Under the pieces are notes generated by a model, which saw only the letters and a program-made list of their open reading frames with translations, had not been told where the DNA came from and did not search any database. Source: an uncultured Latescibacterota bacterium (lineage in GTDB: Bacteria; Latescibacterota; UBA2968; UBA8231). From it: a stretch of 64,000 bases of DNA. Location of the stretch: assembly GCA_951813615.1 (NCBI GenBank), contig OX638377.1, forward strand, positions 62,001 to 126,000, given 5' to 3'. A program made the position numbers and the translations under genes. Below, one piece after another: positions 16,840 to 27,291 of the stretch (the stretch's first letter is position 1; every line of letters starts with the position of its first letter).

Positions 16840-17298
16840 CTGAATCGACTGATCGCCACGCTCTTTTTCGTCGGCTATGCCCCGTGGGCATCCGGTACGG
16901 CTGGTACCGCGTTCGTCGCCTTGTTGTACTGGTTGTACGGCTCGTTTTTCCCGCCGTTGGGGACGCTAGCGTGGCTCGGTGTGCTCTTGGTCGCCTCGGC
17001 CATTGGGGTGTACAGCGCGGGCCGGGCGGCACCGGAATGGGGTAAGGACCCGAGGCAGGTCGTCGTCGACGAGGGGGTGGGCTTTCTCTTTGCGGTGGCG
17101 TTTTTGCCCCTAGGCGCTGGGACGGTTATCGCGGGTTTCTTCGTCTTCCGCGCCTTTGATATTATCAAGCCGCCTCCGGCGCGGCAGCTAGAAGCTCTGC
17201 CAGGGGGGTGGGGCATTGTGGCCGACGACATAGTCGCCGGCCTGTACAGCAACGTGGTCATTCGTTCGTCGTCCTATTTGGTCGAGTGGGCGGGCTAG
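16840..17298 (+). CDS. pgpA: Phosphatidylglycerophosphatase A, probable CTG start
   Basis: Removes the phosphate from phosphatidylglycerol-phosphate, the step after PgsA. The PgpA motif appears as '[15 protein letters not shown]' and the N-terminal motif as '[12 protein letters not shown]'. That N-terminal homology lies upstream of the first ATG/GTG/TTG codon in frame (TTG at 16921); between the stop at 16822 and 16921 there is no such codon. The best start is CTG at 16840 ([14 protein letters not shown]), 13 bases after a GAGG, giving 152 residues, which matches the family length. Hydrophobic helices follow as expected. An alternative is a sequence error or a start in another frame. Confidence 0.8.
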   Translation: MNRLIATLFFVGYAPWASGTAGTAFVALLYWLYGSFFPPLGTLAWLGVLLVASAIGVYSAGRAAPEWGKDPRQVVVDEGVGFLFAVAFLPLGAGTVIAGFFVFRAFDIIKPPPARQLEALPGGWGIVADDIVAGLYSNVVIRSSSYLVEWAG

Positions 17299-17330
17299 AC
17301 CGATACCACACTTTAATTGGGGAGATTTTC

Positions 17331-18401
17331 ATGGCGAAAGCGAAAGCGAACGGACATAGCGCCGACGGCAACAAGGCCAAAGCGCTGGAACTGGCGATGT
17401 CGCAGATTGAAAAGCAGTACGGTAAAGGGTCAATTATGCGCCTCGGCGACGAGGGTGGGGTGCAAGAGGTAGAGGCGATTTCTACCGGCTCGCTGGCTGT
17501 AGATGCAGCGCTGGGCATCGGTGGCTTGCCCAAGGGGCGGATCGTCGAAATATCCGGGCCAGAGGGAGCCGGCAAGACCATGCTCTCGCTGCACGCCATC
17601 CGCGAGTCGCAAAAGCAGAACGGCACCGCGGCCTTTATCGACGCCGAACACGCCCTCGATGTCAGCTTTGCGCGGCGCATTGGCGTCGATGTGGAGAACC
17701 TAATCGTATCGCAGCCGGATTCGGGCGAGCAGGCCCTCGAAATCGTCGATACCTTGGTGCGCAGTGGTGCCTTCGATATCATCGTGGTGGACTCGGTGGC
17801 CGCGCTGGTGCCGCAGGCCGAATTGGAAGGCGACATGGGCGATTCGCACATGGGGTTGCACGCGCGGCTGATGTCCCAAGCCCTGCGCAAGTTGGCCGGT
17901 TCCATCAATCGCTCGAACACGTGTCTGATCTTTCTCAACCAGTTGCGCATGAAGATCGGCGTGATGTTCGGCAACCCGGAGACCACCACCGGCGGGCGCG
18001 CCCTGCCGTTCTATTCTTCGGTGCGCATCGACATCCGCCGCATCGCTCGCGTCAAAGACGGAGACCTCGATATTGGCAATCGCACTCGGGTCAAGGTCGT
18101 CAAAAACAAGGTATCCCCCCCCTTTCGCGAAGCCGAGTTCGACCTGATTTTTCACGGCGACTCAATCGGCATATCTTGGGAGGGAGACCTAGTCGATATC
18201 GGCGTTAATAAGGGGCTTGTCGAAAAGAGCGGGGCGTGGTTTTCCTACAACGGCGAGCGCTTGGGACAGGGACGAGACAACGCCAAGGAATTTTTGCGCG
18301 AGCATCCAGAGATCGCCACGGAGATCGAACACAAGCTGCGCAGCGAGTTGGGGCTTGAGGCTGTGGTAGGACAAGACGAGGTCAGCGAGGCAGAAGAATA
18401 A
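17331..18401 (+). CDS. recA: Recombinase RecA
   Basis: A 356-residue strand-exchange ATPase and SOS co-protease. The start follows GGGGAG. The N-terminal '[22 protein letters not shown]' is standard. Walker A reads 'GPEGAGKT' where most RecA proteins have GPESSGKT. Walker B is '[14 protein letters not shown]', loop L1 is '[20 protein letters not shown]', and loop L2 is '[20 protein letters not shown]', in which 'NALKFYASV' of most RecA proteins is changed to 'RALPFYSSV'. The acidic C-terminal tail (EVSEAEE) is present. recX follows without a gap. Confidence 0.95.
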   Translation: MAKAKANGHSADGNKAKALELAMSQIEKQYGKGSIMRLGDEGGVQEVEAISTGSLAVDAALGIGGLPKGRIVEISGPEGAGKTMLSLHAIRESQKQNGTAAFIDAEHALDVSFARRIGVDVENLIVSQPDSGEQALEIVDTLVRSGAFDIIVVDSVAALVPQAELEGDMGDSHMGLHARLMSQALRKLAGSINRSNTCLIFLNQLRMKIGVMFGNPETTTGGRALPFYSSVRIDIRRIARVKDGDLDIGNRTRVKVVKNKVSPPFREAEFDLIFHGDSIGISWEGDLVDIGVNKGLVEKSGAWFSYNGERLGQGRDNAKEFLREHPEIATEIEHKLRSELGLEAVVGQDEVSEAEE

Positions 18402-18890
18402 GTGGACGACCAACTGCAAAAGGCCAAGGACGTCGCCTATCGCTATCTCAGCTATCGGGCGCGGTCGGTAGCTGAGGTGCGCGACAAGCTAAAGGAGAAG
18501 GAATTTGCCGCCGAGATCGTCGCCGAGGTCATTGACGATTTACAGCGCCAGAAGCTTCTCGACGACCGCGAGTTCGCCCGGCGCTGGGTCGAAGCGCGGT
18601 TGCAGCGGGCTAATGGCGCGCGTAAACTAGCCCAGGATCTCAGGCACAAAGGCGTGGCCGCAGGTGTAATTGACGAGGTCATCGCCGAATACGCCTCAGT
18701 GCTCGATTCGAGCGAACGGGCGGTAGAGTTGCTGAGCAAGCAGGCTTGGCGCTACCGGGGCTTGGCTCCGGACAAGGCCAAGCGTCGGATGCTGGGCTTG
18801 TTGGCCCGGCGCGGTTGCGATCAGGAAATGGCCAGAGCAGCGGTCGAACAGGTATGGCAGGAGTTAGCCAATGAAGTCGAGGGAGATTAG
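18402..18890 (+). CDS. recX: RecA regulator RecX
   Basis: A 162-residue, all-helical regulator that caps RecA filaments. The GTG start immediately follows the recA stop codon, as is common. Typical RecX phrases are 'YLSYRARSVAEVRDKLKEK', 'VIDDLQRQKLLDDREFARRW' and 'ARGxxxRRMLGLLARRGCD'-like 'KAKRRMLGLLARRGCDQEMA'. The last 20 bases overlap the start of alaS, indicating a recA-recX-alaS transcription unit, which is a familiar order in several phyla. Confidence 0.9.
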   Translation: MDDQLQKAKDVAYRYLSYRARSVAEVRDKLKEKEFAAEIVAEVIDDLQRQKLLDDREFARRWVEARLQRANGARKLAQDLRHKGVAAGVIDEVIAEYASVLDSSERAVELLSKQAWRYRGLAPDKAKRRMLGLLARRGCDQEMARAAVEQVWQELANEVEGD

Positions 18891-21699
18891 GGAGGAGTTC
18901 CTCCGTTTTTTCGAAGGTAAGGGCCACGTGCGCGTACCGAGCGCACCGGTCGTGCCGCAAGACGACCCCACCCTCTATTTTACTAACGCCGGCATGAACC
19001 AGTTCAAGGATGTCTTTTTAGGCTTGGGCCGGCGCGACTACACCCGAGCGGTTGATACGCAGAAGGTCATTCGGGTTTCGGGCAAGCACAACGACCTCGA
19101 CGAAGTCGGCTACAGCCCTTGGCACCACACCTTCTTTGAGATGCTGGGCAACTGGTCCTTTGGCGACTACTTCAAGAAAGAAGCCATCGAGTGGGGCTGG
19201 GAGTTAATTACCGAGCACTTTGGCTTGGACAAGGAGCGGCTCTGGGCCACCGTCTTTGAGGGCGACGACGCGGTAGAAGCCGATGGGGAGGCCGAGGCGT
19301 TCTGGTATGAATGCACCGATCTGCTGCCGGGCCGCGTGGTGCGCCTGCCAGCCAAGGAAAATTTCTGGGAAATGGGTGCGACCGGCCCCTGCGGTCCTTG
19401 CTCTGAAATTCATTACTACTTAGGCGACGATATAGGCGCGCAGGACCCCCGTATGCTCATCGACGACACGGGCGATTTGGTCGAGATCTGGAACTTGGTC
19501 TTCATTCAGTACAACCGCGACGAGACCGGGGCACTGCAACCGCTGCCTGAGAAGCACGTGGATACTGGCATGGGCTTTGAGCGGATGTGCAGCCTTTTAC
19601 AGGGGGCCGATAACAACTACGAGACTGATGTCTTTCAGCCGCTTATCGGCCGCATCGCCGAGCTGACGGGTAAAGAGTACGGCGGCGAGCACCGCGTCCC
19701 CATGCAAGTCATCGCCGACCACGTGCGGGCGCTCAGCTTCGCCATGGCCGACGGCGCGATGCCTTCCAACGAGGGCCGTGGCTACGTCCTGCGCCGCATC
19801 CTGCGCCGCGCCGCGCGCTACGCCCGCCAGCTCGATCAGCACGACCCGTTCATTCATCAGTTAGTTGGCACGTTGGGCGAAACTATGGGGCATGTTTTTC
19901 CGGAGGTCGCGGCTAGGCAGGATCATATCGCGCGAGTCATTCACTCCGAGGAGGAGAGTTTTGGCAAGACTCTTGATCGCGGATTGGACCTCTTCGCACG
20001 GTTCACCGCCAAGGGACAGATTACCGGTCCTGAAATCTTCCATCTTGAGGATACCTACGGCTTCCCAAAGGACTTGACGGAGCTAATGGCCCGTGAACAG
20101 GAAGTCTCAGTAATAGATTCGGAGGGATACGACCGTGATCGCGCTGCCCAGCAGGAGCGGTCGCGACTTGTGCAGCGACTTGTATCGCGGGCTCTTATGA
20201 ACGCCCCAGAGATGTTCTTGAAACGGCTCCAAGCCGCCGAAGAAGAGGCGGAGACGATTGTGCAACAGCTTGAGGCCGCCGAAGAGGAGGAGGCTGTACA
20301 ACGGCTTCAAGCCACCAAAAAGAAGGCGGAAGCGGTTGTGGAAAGGCGTCGAGTCTTGTACCAAGCCGCGCAGCAGGCTGCGGCAAAGGAGAAAGAAGAG
20401 AAAGAAAAGAAAAAAAAGAAAGAAAAGCATTCGCTCTTCGTTGGCTACGATGAGTTGGAAATAGAGGCTCAGATCGTGCTTACCGGCGAGGGCGAAGACG
20501 GCCGAGTGAGGCTTGTGTTAGACCGGACCCCCTTTTACGCAGAGGCGGGGGGGCAGATCGGCGACCGAGGCCGAATCGAAGGCGAAGGTTTTGTCGTCGA
20601 AGTCGAAGATGTGCAGAAGGAGCACGGAGGCATCGTCCACATAGGTCGGTTGACGGGAGGCGACGAGGAGGCGTTGGAAAAGACAATAGCCGTCCTCGAC
20701 ACAGTAGTCGCCCGCGTCGATCTCCAAGCTCGCATGGACGCCGAGCGCAACCACACGGCGACTCATTTATTGCACGAGTCGCTACGGCGGACTCTCGGCG
20801 ACCACGTAGGGCAGATGGGTTCGTTGGTCGCGCCGGACCGCTTGCGCTTTGACTTTTCGCATTTCGCCGCCGTAGAGCCCGAGCAGTTGCGCGAAATTGA
20901 GGAGCGGGTCAACGAGCAGATTCGCGCTGATATAGAAGTGAGCTCCTTTCAAGAGGAGTTGGAAAAAGCCAAGGCGATGGGGGCGCAGGCGCTCTTTGGC
21001 GAGAAATACGACGATCAGGTTCGCGTGGTGCGCATTGGCGACTTTAGTCTCGAACTCTGCGGCGGTACTCACGTGCGCTCGACCGGCGAGATCGGCGCGT
21101 TCGATTTGCTCTCCGAAAGCGGTATTGCCGCTGGCGTCCGGCGCAGCGAGGCGTTGACGGGCGCAGGTGCCGAGCGCATCGCGCATCAGCGGCGGCAGGT
21201 GTTGGCGGACTTGGGCTCCCGGCTCAATGCCGCGCCCGAAGAGATCGCCGACAAAATCGAGGCGCTCTTGGGGCGCAATCGCCAGTTGGAGCGGTCTCTC
21301 GACGAATTGCGGCGTCGGGTCGCAGCGCTAGAGACGAGCGATCTGTCGAATGGATCGAGCGAAGTGGAAGGGATCACGGTTGTGGCGCGGCGCACCGAGG
21401 CAGAGGACGTGCCCAGCCTGCGGGCTATGGCCGACGGATTGCGCGAGAGCTTGGGGTCCGGCGTTGGTGTGTTGGGGGCGGATATCGGCGGCAAGGTTTC
21501 CTTTATCGCCGTTGTTACCGACGATTTGATCAAGGGCCGCGGGCTGAAGGCCGGCGATATTGTGCGCGGCGTGGCGCAGCTAGCCGGAGGCTCGGGTGGC
21601 GGCAAGCCGCACTTGGCCCAAGCGGGCGGACGCGACCCGGGCAAACTCGACCAAGCGCTAGCGCAAGTGGCGGGCATCGTCGAGCAGCAGCTAAAATAA
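18871..21699 (+). CDS. alaS: Alanyl-tRNA synthetase with Lys/Glu-rich insertion
   Basis: Charges tRNA-Ala. It has 942 residues, longer than the usual ~870-880. The class II core begins 'REEFLRFFEGKGHVRVPSAP' and includes 'FTNAGMNQFKDVFLG' and 'GATGPCGPCSEIHYY'. The editing domain has 'NHTATHLLHESL' and 'CGGTHVRSTGEIG', and the C-terminal oligomerisation part has the glycine-rich 'AGGSGGGKPHLAQAGG'. Between about residues 430 and 519, just after the tRNA-recognition region and before 'LFVGYDELEIEA', there is a highly charged coiled-coil-like insert with imperfect repeats (RLQAAEEEAE, QLEAAEEEEA, RLQATKKKAE) ending in a run of Lys/Glu. All catalytic motifs remain, so the enzyme is probably active. 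Confidence 0.95.
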   Translation: MKSREIREEFLRFFEGKGHVRVPSAPVVPQDDPTLYFTNAGMNQFKDVFLGLGRRDYTRAVDTQKVIRVSGKHNDLDEVGYSPWHHTFFEMLGNWSFGDYFKKEAIEWGWELITEHFGLDKERLWATVFEGDDAVEADGEAEAFWYECTDLLPGRVVRLPAKENFWEMGATGPCGPCSEIHYYLGDDIGAQDPRMLIDDTGDLVEIWNLVFIQYNRDETGALQPLPEKHVDTGMGFERMCSLLQGADNNYETDVFQPLIGRIAELTGKEYGGEHRVPMQVIADHVRALSFAMADGAMPSNEGRGYVLRRILRRAARYARQLDQHDPFIHQLVGTLGETMGHVFPEVAARQDHIARVIHSEEESFGKTLDRGLDLFARFTAKGQITGPEIFHLEDTYGFPKDLTELMAREQEVSVIDSEGYDRDRAAQQERSRLVQRLVSRALMNAPEMFLKRLQAAEEEAETIVQQLEAAEEEEAVQRLQATKKKAEAVVERRRVLYQAAQQAAAKEKEEKEKKKKKEKHSLFVGYDELEIEAQIVLTGEGEDGRVRLVLDRTPFYAEAGGQIGDRGRIEGEGFVVEVEDVQKEHGGIVHIGRLTGGDEEALEKTIAVLDTVVARVDLQARMDAERNHTATHLLHESLRRTLGDHVGQMGSLVAPDRLRFDFSHFAAVEPEQLREIEERVNEQIRADIEVSSFQEELEKAKAMGAQALFGEKYDDQVRVVRIGDFSLELCGGTHVRSTGEIGAFDLLSESGIAAGVRRSEALTGAGAERIAHQRRQVLADLGSRLNAAPEEIADKIEALLGRNRQLERSLDELRRRVAALETSDLSNGSSEVEGITVVARRTEAEDVPSLRAMADGLRESLGSGVGVLGADIGGKVSFIAVVTDDLIKGRGLKAGDIVRGVAQLAGGSGGGKPHLAQAGGRDPGKLDQALAQVAGIVEQQLK
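20385..20427 (+). repeat. alaS: 43-base homopurine tract inside alaS
   Basis: An uninterrupted run of A and G, including A8, encodes the Lys/Glu end of the AlaRS insertion. It stands out from the mixed composition around it and is a candidate for replication slippage or triplex formation. The reading frame is maintained through it. Confidence 0.8.
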
Positions 21700-21711
21700 G
21701 CGAGCTGATTT

Positions 21712-22458
21712 GTGACTAGCAGTGTACTGCAGCACTTACTAGACATCCGCCAGCGCCGAGGTGCTGGCTATCTGCCCCTGCTAGATCCAGATCGGTTGGC
21801 CCCAGATGAATTGGAGGCTCGCGCCCAGCTCTGCGTTGCGGCCGGGGCCGATGCCATCCTCATCGGCACGAGCTTGATGTTCTCGTCGCGCAACGCGGTC
21901 TGTTTCGAGCGCGTCCGGGCCAAGGTCGATGTGCCGGTGATCAGCTTTCCCGGAAGCTCGGGCCAAGTGGTGCCGACAGCCGATGCGATACTCTTTCTGT
22001 CGCTGGTCAGCGGGCGCAACCCCGAGCTCTTGATCGGCGAACACGTCAAAGCCGCTCCCTTGATTCGCGAGTACGGCATTGAGACCATCCCCACCGGGTA
22101 TATGCTGGTCGAGTCGGGGACCTTGACATCCGTGGAATTTATGAGCGATACTCGGCCCATTCCGCGCGACAAGATCGACATCGCCATGGCTCACGCCTTG
22201 GCGGCCGAGTACTTGGGGATGCGGCTTATTTATCTAGAGACCGGTAGCGGCGCGTGCGCTTCTGTGCCCGACGAAATGGTGAGCGCGGTAGCCGATTGCG
22301 TCTCGGTGCCAGTCGTCGTCGGCGGCGGCATCCGCGAACCGGGGGTGGCGCGGGCCAAGGTGGAGGCCGGCGCGGGTTTCGTCGTCACGGGCAGCGTCGT
22401 CGAAGACGATCAGCAGCACCTGTGCGCCCTGAGCCGAGCAGTACACGCAAAAGAATAA
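21712..22458 (+). CDS. Geranylgeranylglyceryl phosphate synthase family (GGGPS/PcrB)
   Basis: A 248-residue TIM-barrel prenyltransferase that joins a polyprenyl diphosphate to sn-glycerol-1-phosphate, the first committed step of archaeal-type ether lipids. Motifs are the N-terminal 'LPLLDPDRL' (Mg/glycerol-phosphate site), 'ETIPTGYMLVESGTLTSV', 'MRLIYLETGSGACASVP' and the phosphate-binding loops 'VVVGGGIREP' and 'GFVVTGSVVEDD'. The start is an inferred GTG. In bacteria, homologues occur in Firmicutes (PcrB) and in Bacteroidetes and other FCB lineages. It sits between alaS and ptsH rather than with other lipid genes. The chain length used cannot be told from the sequence alone. Confidence 0.85.
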   Translation: MTSSVLQHLLDIRQRRGAGYLPLLDPDRLAPDELEARAQLCVAAGADAILIGTSLMFSSRNAVCFERVRAKVDVPVISFPGSSGQVVPTADAILFLSLVSGRNPELLIGEHVKAAPLIREYGIETIPTGYMLVESGTLTSVEFMSDTRPIPRDKIDIAMAHALAAEYLGMRLIYLETGSGACASVPDEMVSAVADCVSVPVVVGGGIREPGVARAKVEAGAGFVVTGSVVEDDQQHLCALSRAVHAKE

Positions 22459-22477
22459 TTAGGAGTAGCAATAGGTA

Positions 22478-22750
22478 ATGGTTGAAAAGACGGCCACGAT
22501 CAACAATCCACTGGGTATTCACGCTCGTCCAGCCGCGCTCTTAGTGCAGACGGCAGCGCAATTCAAGGCCGAGATTTACCTTTCCAAAGGCGACGTCGAT
22601 GGGGTCAATGGCAAGAGCATCATGGGCGTGATGATGCTGGCCGCTGAGCAAGGTGCCCAAGTCGCCGTCCGGGCCGAGGGCGAGGACGAGGCCGCGGCCG
22701 TCGAGGCCATGGTCTCACTGCTGGAGAGCACATTCGAGGGGCAAACTTGA
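22478..22750 (+). CDS. ptsH: Phosphocarrier protein HPr
   Basis: A 90-residue phosphocarrier. The active-site histidine is in 'NPLGIHARPAALL' and the regulatory-serine site is in 'NGKSIMGVMML', so both the PEP-dependent His and a potential HPr-kinase Ser are present. AGGAG lies 12 bases upstream. The ptsI gene overlaps the stop codon by four bases. No sugar-specific EII gene occurs in the window, so this pair may serve regulation or a distant EII. Confidence 0.93.
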   Translation: MVEKTATINNPLGIHARPAALLVQTAAQFKAEIYLSKGDVDGVNGKSIMGVMMLAAEQGAQVAVRAEGEDEAAAVEAMVSLLESTFEGQT

Positions 22751-24513
22751 CCACGACCAGCGAACATAGGGTTTTCGATGGCATATGCGTTTCCCCCGGC
22801 ATTGGCATTGGCCGGGCTTTCGCATACGACAAGCAGGCCCCGGTTATCACCCGCCAACGCGTTGCACAGCATCTGGTTGGAGAGGAGATCGAGCGCTTTC
22901 GCAACATACTCCACCAGGCTGGAGACGAGATTCGGCGCATTCGCCGCTGGGTCGCCAGCGAGCAGGGCGAGGAATTGGCGCAGATATTCGACGCCCAGCT
23001 AGCCATGCTAGAGGATCCATCCATCATCAAGCGCACCGAAACATTGATTCTCGAAAAGCATTATTCGGCCGAGCGGGCCTATGCCGAGGAGCTAGAGAAA
23101 GTCAAAGAGGCCTTTGGCAGCATTGAAAACGAATACCTGCGGGCGCGGGTAAGCGACATCGCAGATATCGAAAATCAGGTGTTGATGCGGCTAGCAGGGG
23201 GCGAAGTCAAAGCACTCGATTCGCTCCGCGCCAACACGATTGTCCTAGCCCACGACTTGCTGCCCTCGGAGATGGTGCGCCTAGAGCGCCGCCGGATCAA
23301 AGGCGTGGTACTCGATGCCGGCGGCGCAGCTTCGCACGCGGCTATTATCGCCCGTTCGTTGCAGTTACCCACGGTCGTCGGCACCAGAGACTGTTCGCAG
23401 CAAGTGGCAGACGGCGACTTGGTGGTCGTCGATGGCAATGAAGGCCAGGTCCACCTGCGGCCCGATACCCTCGGCGAGCGGCGCTATCGGGCGCGGCGCC
23501 AGCGTCAACTGCGGCGCGAGCGCGACCTAGAGCGGCGTCGCAACTTGCCCGCTGTTACTCAAGACGGGCAGGAAATCGCATTGATGGCCAACGTCGATGT
23601 GCAGACCGAAGTGCAGATGGCGCTCGACAACGGCGCTAGCGGCGTGGGCATGTACCGCACCGAGTTCCTGTATCTCAACTACCGCTTGCCCTCTGAGGAG
23701 GAGCAGTTCAAGGTCTATTCCGCCCTCGTCGAATCGCTGGTTCCGCATCCGGTGGTGATCCGCACCATGGACTTGGGAGGCGACAAGCTGTCCCACGTTT
23801 TGGAGGTGCCGCCCGAGGCCAACCCCTTCTTGGGGTGGCGCGGCATCCGCATTTGCCTCGATACCCCAGAGCTGTTCAAGACACAATTGCGCGCCCTGCT
23901 CAGGGCCGGAACACACGGCGAGGCGCAGATCTTGTTGCCGATGATCTCTAGCCTGAACGAGCTGCGGCGCGTCCGGGTGCTAGTGGAGGAAGCCAAAGAC
24001 GAGCTGCGGGCGGCGGGGCGGCCCTTTGCCGAGCATTGCAAATTGGGCATTATGGTCGAAGTACCATCCGTGGCCTTGATGGCCGATCACTTTGCCGACG
24101 AAGTAGATTTTTTTAGTCTCGGCACCAACGACCTAACCCAGTATGCGTTGGCCGTGGATCGCGGCATGAGCAAAGTGGCTTGGCTCTACGATCCGTTTCA
24201 CCCGGCGGTCTTGCGCTTGATCAAAATGGTCGCCGACAGCGGCCGGCGCACCAACACGCCCGTGAGCATCTGCGGCGAGATGGCCGGCGACCCCTTGGCC
24301 ACGACGCTCTTGCTCGGACTCGGGCTGGATTGTCTGAGTCTAAGCCCCGGTCTCATCCCAGAAGTCAAGGAGGTCATTCGCGCTATTCACGCGGAAAAGG
24401 CGCGGCAGGTCGCCGACGAATGCTTGGCCATGGACACCGGAGCGGAGGTGCGCCAACACTTGGAGGATGTCGTTGGTGAATACATGCCTTTTTGGCGTCA
24501 AAGGCATAATTAA
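22747..24513 (+). CDS. ptsI: PEP-protein phosphotransferase (Enzyme I)
   Basis: A 588-residue enzyme that transfers phosphate from PEP to HPr. The start is an inferred TTG in a TTGA overlap with the ptsH stop. The swivelling domain carries the phospho-histidine in '[20 protein letters not shown]'. The PEP-binding barrel shows '[12 protein letters not shown]', '[10 protein letters not shown]', '[14 protein letters not shown]' and the catalytic cysteine '[10 protein letters not shown]'. The length is typical. It is the second gene of the ptsHI pair and is followed 20 bases later by metK. Confidence 0.94.
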   Translation: MTTTSEHRVFDGICVSPGIGIGRAFAYDKQAPVITRQRVAQHLVGEEIERFRNILHQAGDEIRRIRRWVASEQGEELAQIFDAQLAMLEDPSIIKRTETLILEKHYSAERAYAEELEKVKEAFGSIENEYLRARVSDIADIENQVLMRLAGGEVKALDSLRANTIVLAHDLLPSEMVRLERRRIKGVVLDAGGAASHAAIIARSLQLPTVVGTRDCSQQVADGDLVVVDGNEGQVHLRPDTLGERRYRARRQRQLRRERDLERRRNLPAVTQDGQEIALMANVDVQTEVQMALDNGASGVGMYRTEFLYLNYRLPSEEEQFKVYSALVESLVPHPVVIRTMDLGGDKLSHVLEVPPEANPFLGWRGIRICLDTPELFKTQLRALLRAGTHGEAQILLPMISSLNELRRVRVLVEEAKDELRAAGRPFAEHCKLGIMVEVPSVALMADHFADEVDFFSLGTNDLTQYALAVDRGMSKVAWLYDPFHPAVLRLIKMVADSGRRTNTPVSICGEMAGDPLATTLLLGLGLDCLSLSPGLIPEVKEVIRAIHAEKARQVADECLAMDTGAEVRQHLEDVVGEYMPFWRQRHN

Positions 24514-24533
24514 AGGAGCTTGAGAATACACTT

Positions 24534-25700
<1,167 letters not shown>

Positions 25701-25718
25701 AGCCTTGAGCGGCTATCG

Positions 25719-27290
25719 ATGACTGCTGCACAGTGTCGATGGTTGGGCGCGCTCCTAGGGGTCGGAGCGTTGACGGGCTGCGAGGTAAACCCTCCCCAAA
25801 TCCCCAGCACCAATTTCCAGCTCAGCATCCCGGTTGCCGACGACCGAACAACGGTGCAGGACTTGGCCGCCGAGCGCGCCGACTTCCTGAAGATCGACGA
25901 TGAGGGCCTGCTCGCGGTAGATTTTACAGTGGACTTCAACCACCGCGAGGAAGTCGGCGACAGCCTGCGCGTCGCGCCCGTCTCTGCTGCCTTTGCGGTG
26001 CCGATTGGGTCGGCTGACGCTGAGATTGTCAAGACCGAGGCCCTCGCCTTTGCCGACGATCGCATCCAAATCGCGCACGCGGTCATCGCCGAGGGCGGCT
26101 TGACCATCAAGGCGACCAACCAAGCCGCGATTCCCTTACAGGTCGAGTTGGTTTTGGACGATGTCAAAAGGCCGGACGGTACGCCCCCTGCTCTCCTCAT
26201 GGACGGTCTTGCTCCCAACGAGAGCACGACTGTATCCTTTGACTTGGCCGGCAGCGAATTTGCCCCGCAGGACCCCCTCGAATTGCAGTTCTCATACCGA
26301 GTGCAGGGCGAGTTCGCCGAGGCAGCCACCACAGACGAGTTACTGCTAGAGGCCATGGCCGAAAATTTGCTCCTCAGCCGCGTCGAGGGGGTACTCGACG
26401 AGGTCATCCTGCCGGTCTCGTCGGCCTCCCGCGCAGTCGATTTTCCCACGGGCTTAGACCATATCGCCTTCAGCTCGGTCGCTCTAGAAGTCGCCCTGAC
26501 ATCGGGCGTTGGTTTCCGCAGCCGCATTGACCTCCAGATCGAGGGCACCAACGGCGACGGCGAGCACGGTTCCCTGATGATCTCCGAAATGTTCCAGCGT
26601 GGCGACATAGACTACCCGGTATCGCTTTCCCTGTCGCGGACCTCCGCAGAGCTAACCGAGTTTCTCAGCCTGCTACCGACCGAAGTCGCGGTCGCGCCGA
26701 CCGTGCGCATCGGCGACGGCGAGTCCGCAGAGGTGATCGATTCCGGTCATTGGGTGCAGATCGACCACGTGCGCTTTGCCTCGCAGGGCCATTTTCAGCT
26801 AGAAGAAAACACTCGCATTGAGTTCGACCCGATCTTTCGCCGCCTACAGGACGAAGATGCCCGCCGCCGCATCCACGCCAGCCTCGACAGTGCCGTCGCA
26901 GTTACCGCGATTGAAAATCACCTGCCCACGGCGATCCGCGTCAGCTTGTGGGTCGCGCCGAAGGCCGAGGATGTGTACGGCAGCGAAGACCTGTTTGTCG
27001 AGAACGAGGTCAACGGCTATTTGCGGATTCCCAAGCAGGGCTCCATTGCGGTGGATGCGGGCGACGTCGGCCCCGAAGGGCAGGTTGTGGCAAGTGCATT
27101 CAGCCACCAGCGGATCGCGCTCTCGGACGAAGCCGTGGAGGTCTTCCTGCGGGAGGAGGGCGTCTATACGGGTATGCTGATTGAACTGGACAAGACGCCG
27201 AGCGCGGTGGTGATGCGGGGGAGCGATTTCATCGCCGTGGAGGCTGGGGCGGTAATTTTCATGGAATTCAACGAGGAATTGGTCGAGTAG
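25719..27290 (+). CDS. Predicted lipoprotein of unknown function
   Basis: A 523-residue protein with a short signal peptide and a lipobox 'ALTGC' (lipidated Cys21), so an envelope lipoprotein. The mature part looks mostly beta, with many alternating hydrophobic/acidic segments and no recognised catalytic motif. It is immediately followed by a PorV/DUF5723-like barrel, suggesting that the two act together in the outer membrane. The pairing is inferred from context. I do not recognise a named family. Confidence 0.7.
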   Translation: MTAAQCRWLGALLGVGALTGCEVNPPQIPSTNFQLSIPVADDRTTVQDLAAERADFLKIDDEGLLAVDFTVDFNHREEVGDSLRVAPVSAAFAVPIGSADAEIVKTEALAFADDRIQIAHAVIAEGGLTIKATNQAAIPLQVELVLDDVKRPDGTPPALLMDGLAPNESTTVSFDLAGSEFAPQDPLELQFSYRVQGEFAEAATTDELLLEAMAENLLLSRVEGVLDEVILPVSSASRAVDFPTGLDHIAFSSVALEVALTSGVGFRSRIDLQIEGTNGDGEHGSLMISEMFQRGDIDYPVSLSLSRTSAELTEFLSLLPTEVAVAPTVRIGDGESAEVIDSGHWVQIDHVRFASQGHFQLEENTRIEFDPIFRRLQDEDARRRIHASLDSAVAVTAIENHLPTAIRVSLWVAPKAEDVYGSEDLFVENEVNGYLRIPKQGSIAVDAGDVGPEGQVVASAFSHQRIALSDEAVEVFLREEGVYTGMLIELDKTPSAVVMRGSDFIAVEAGAVIFMEFNEELVE

Positions 27291-27291
27291 G

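Noticed and set aside
24514..24533. SAM riboswitch upstream of metK
   Set aside because: Only 20 bases separate ptsI from metK and they hold the ribosome site, so there is no space for an aptamer.
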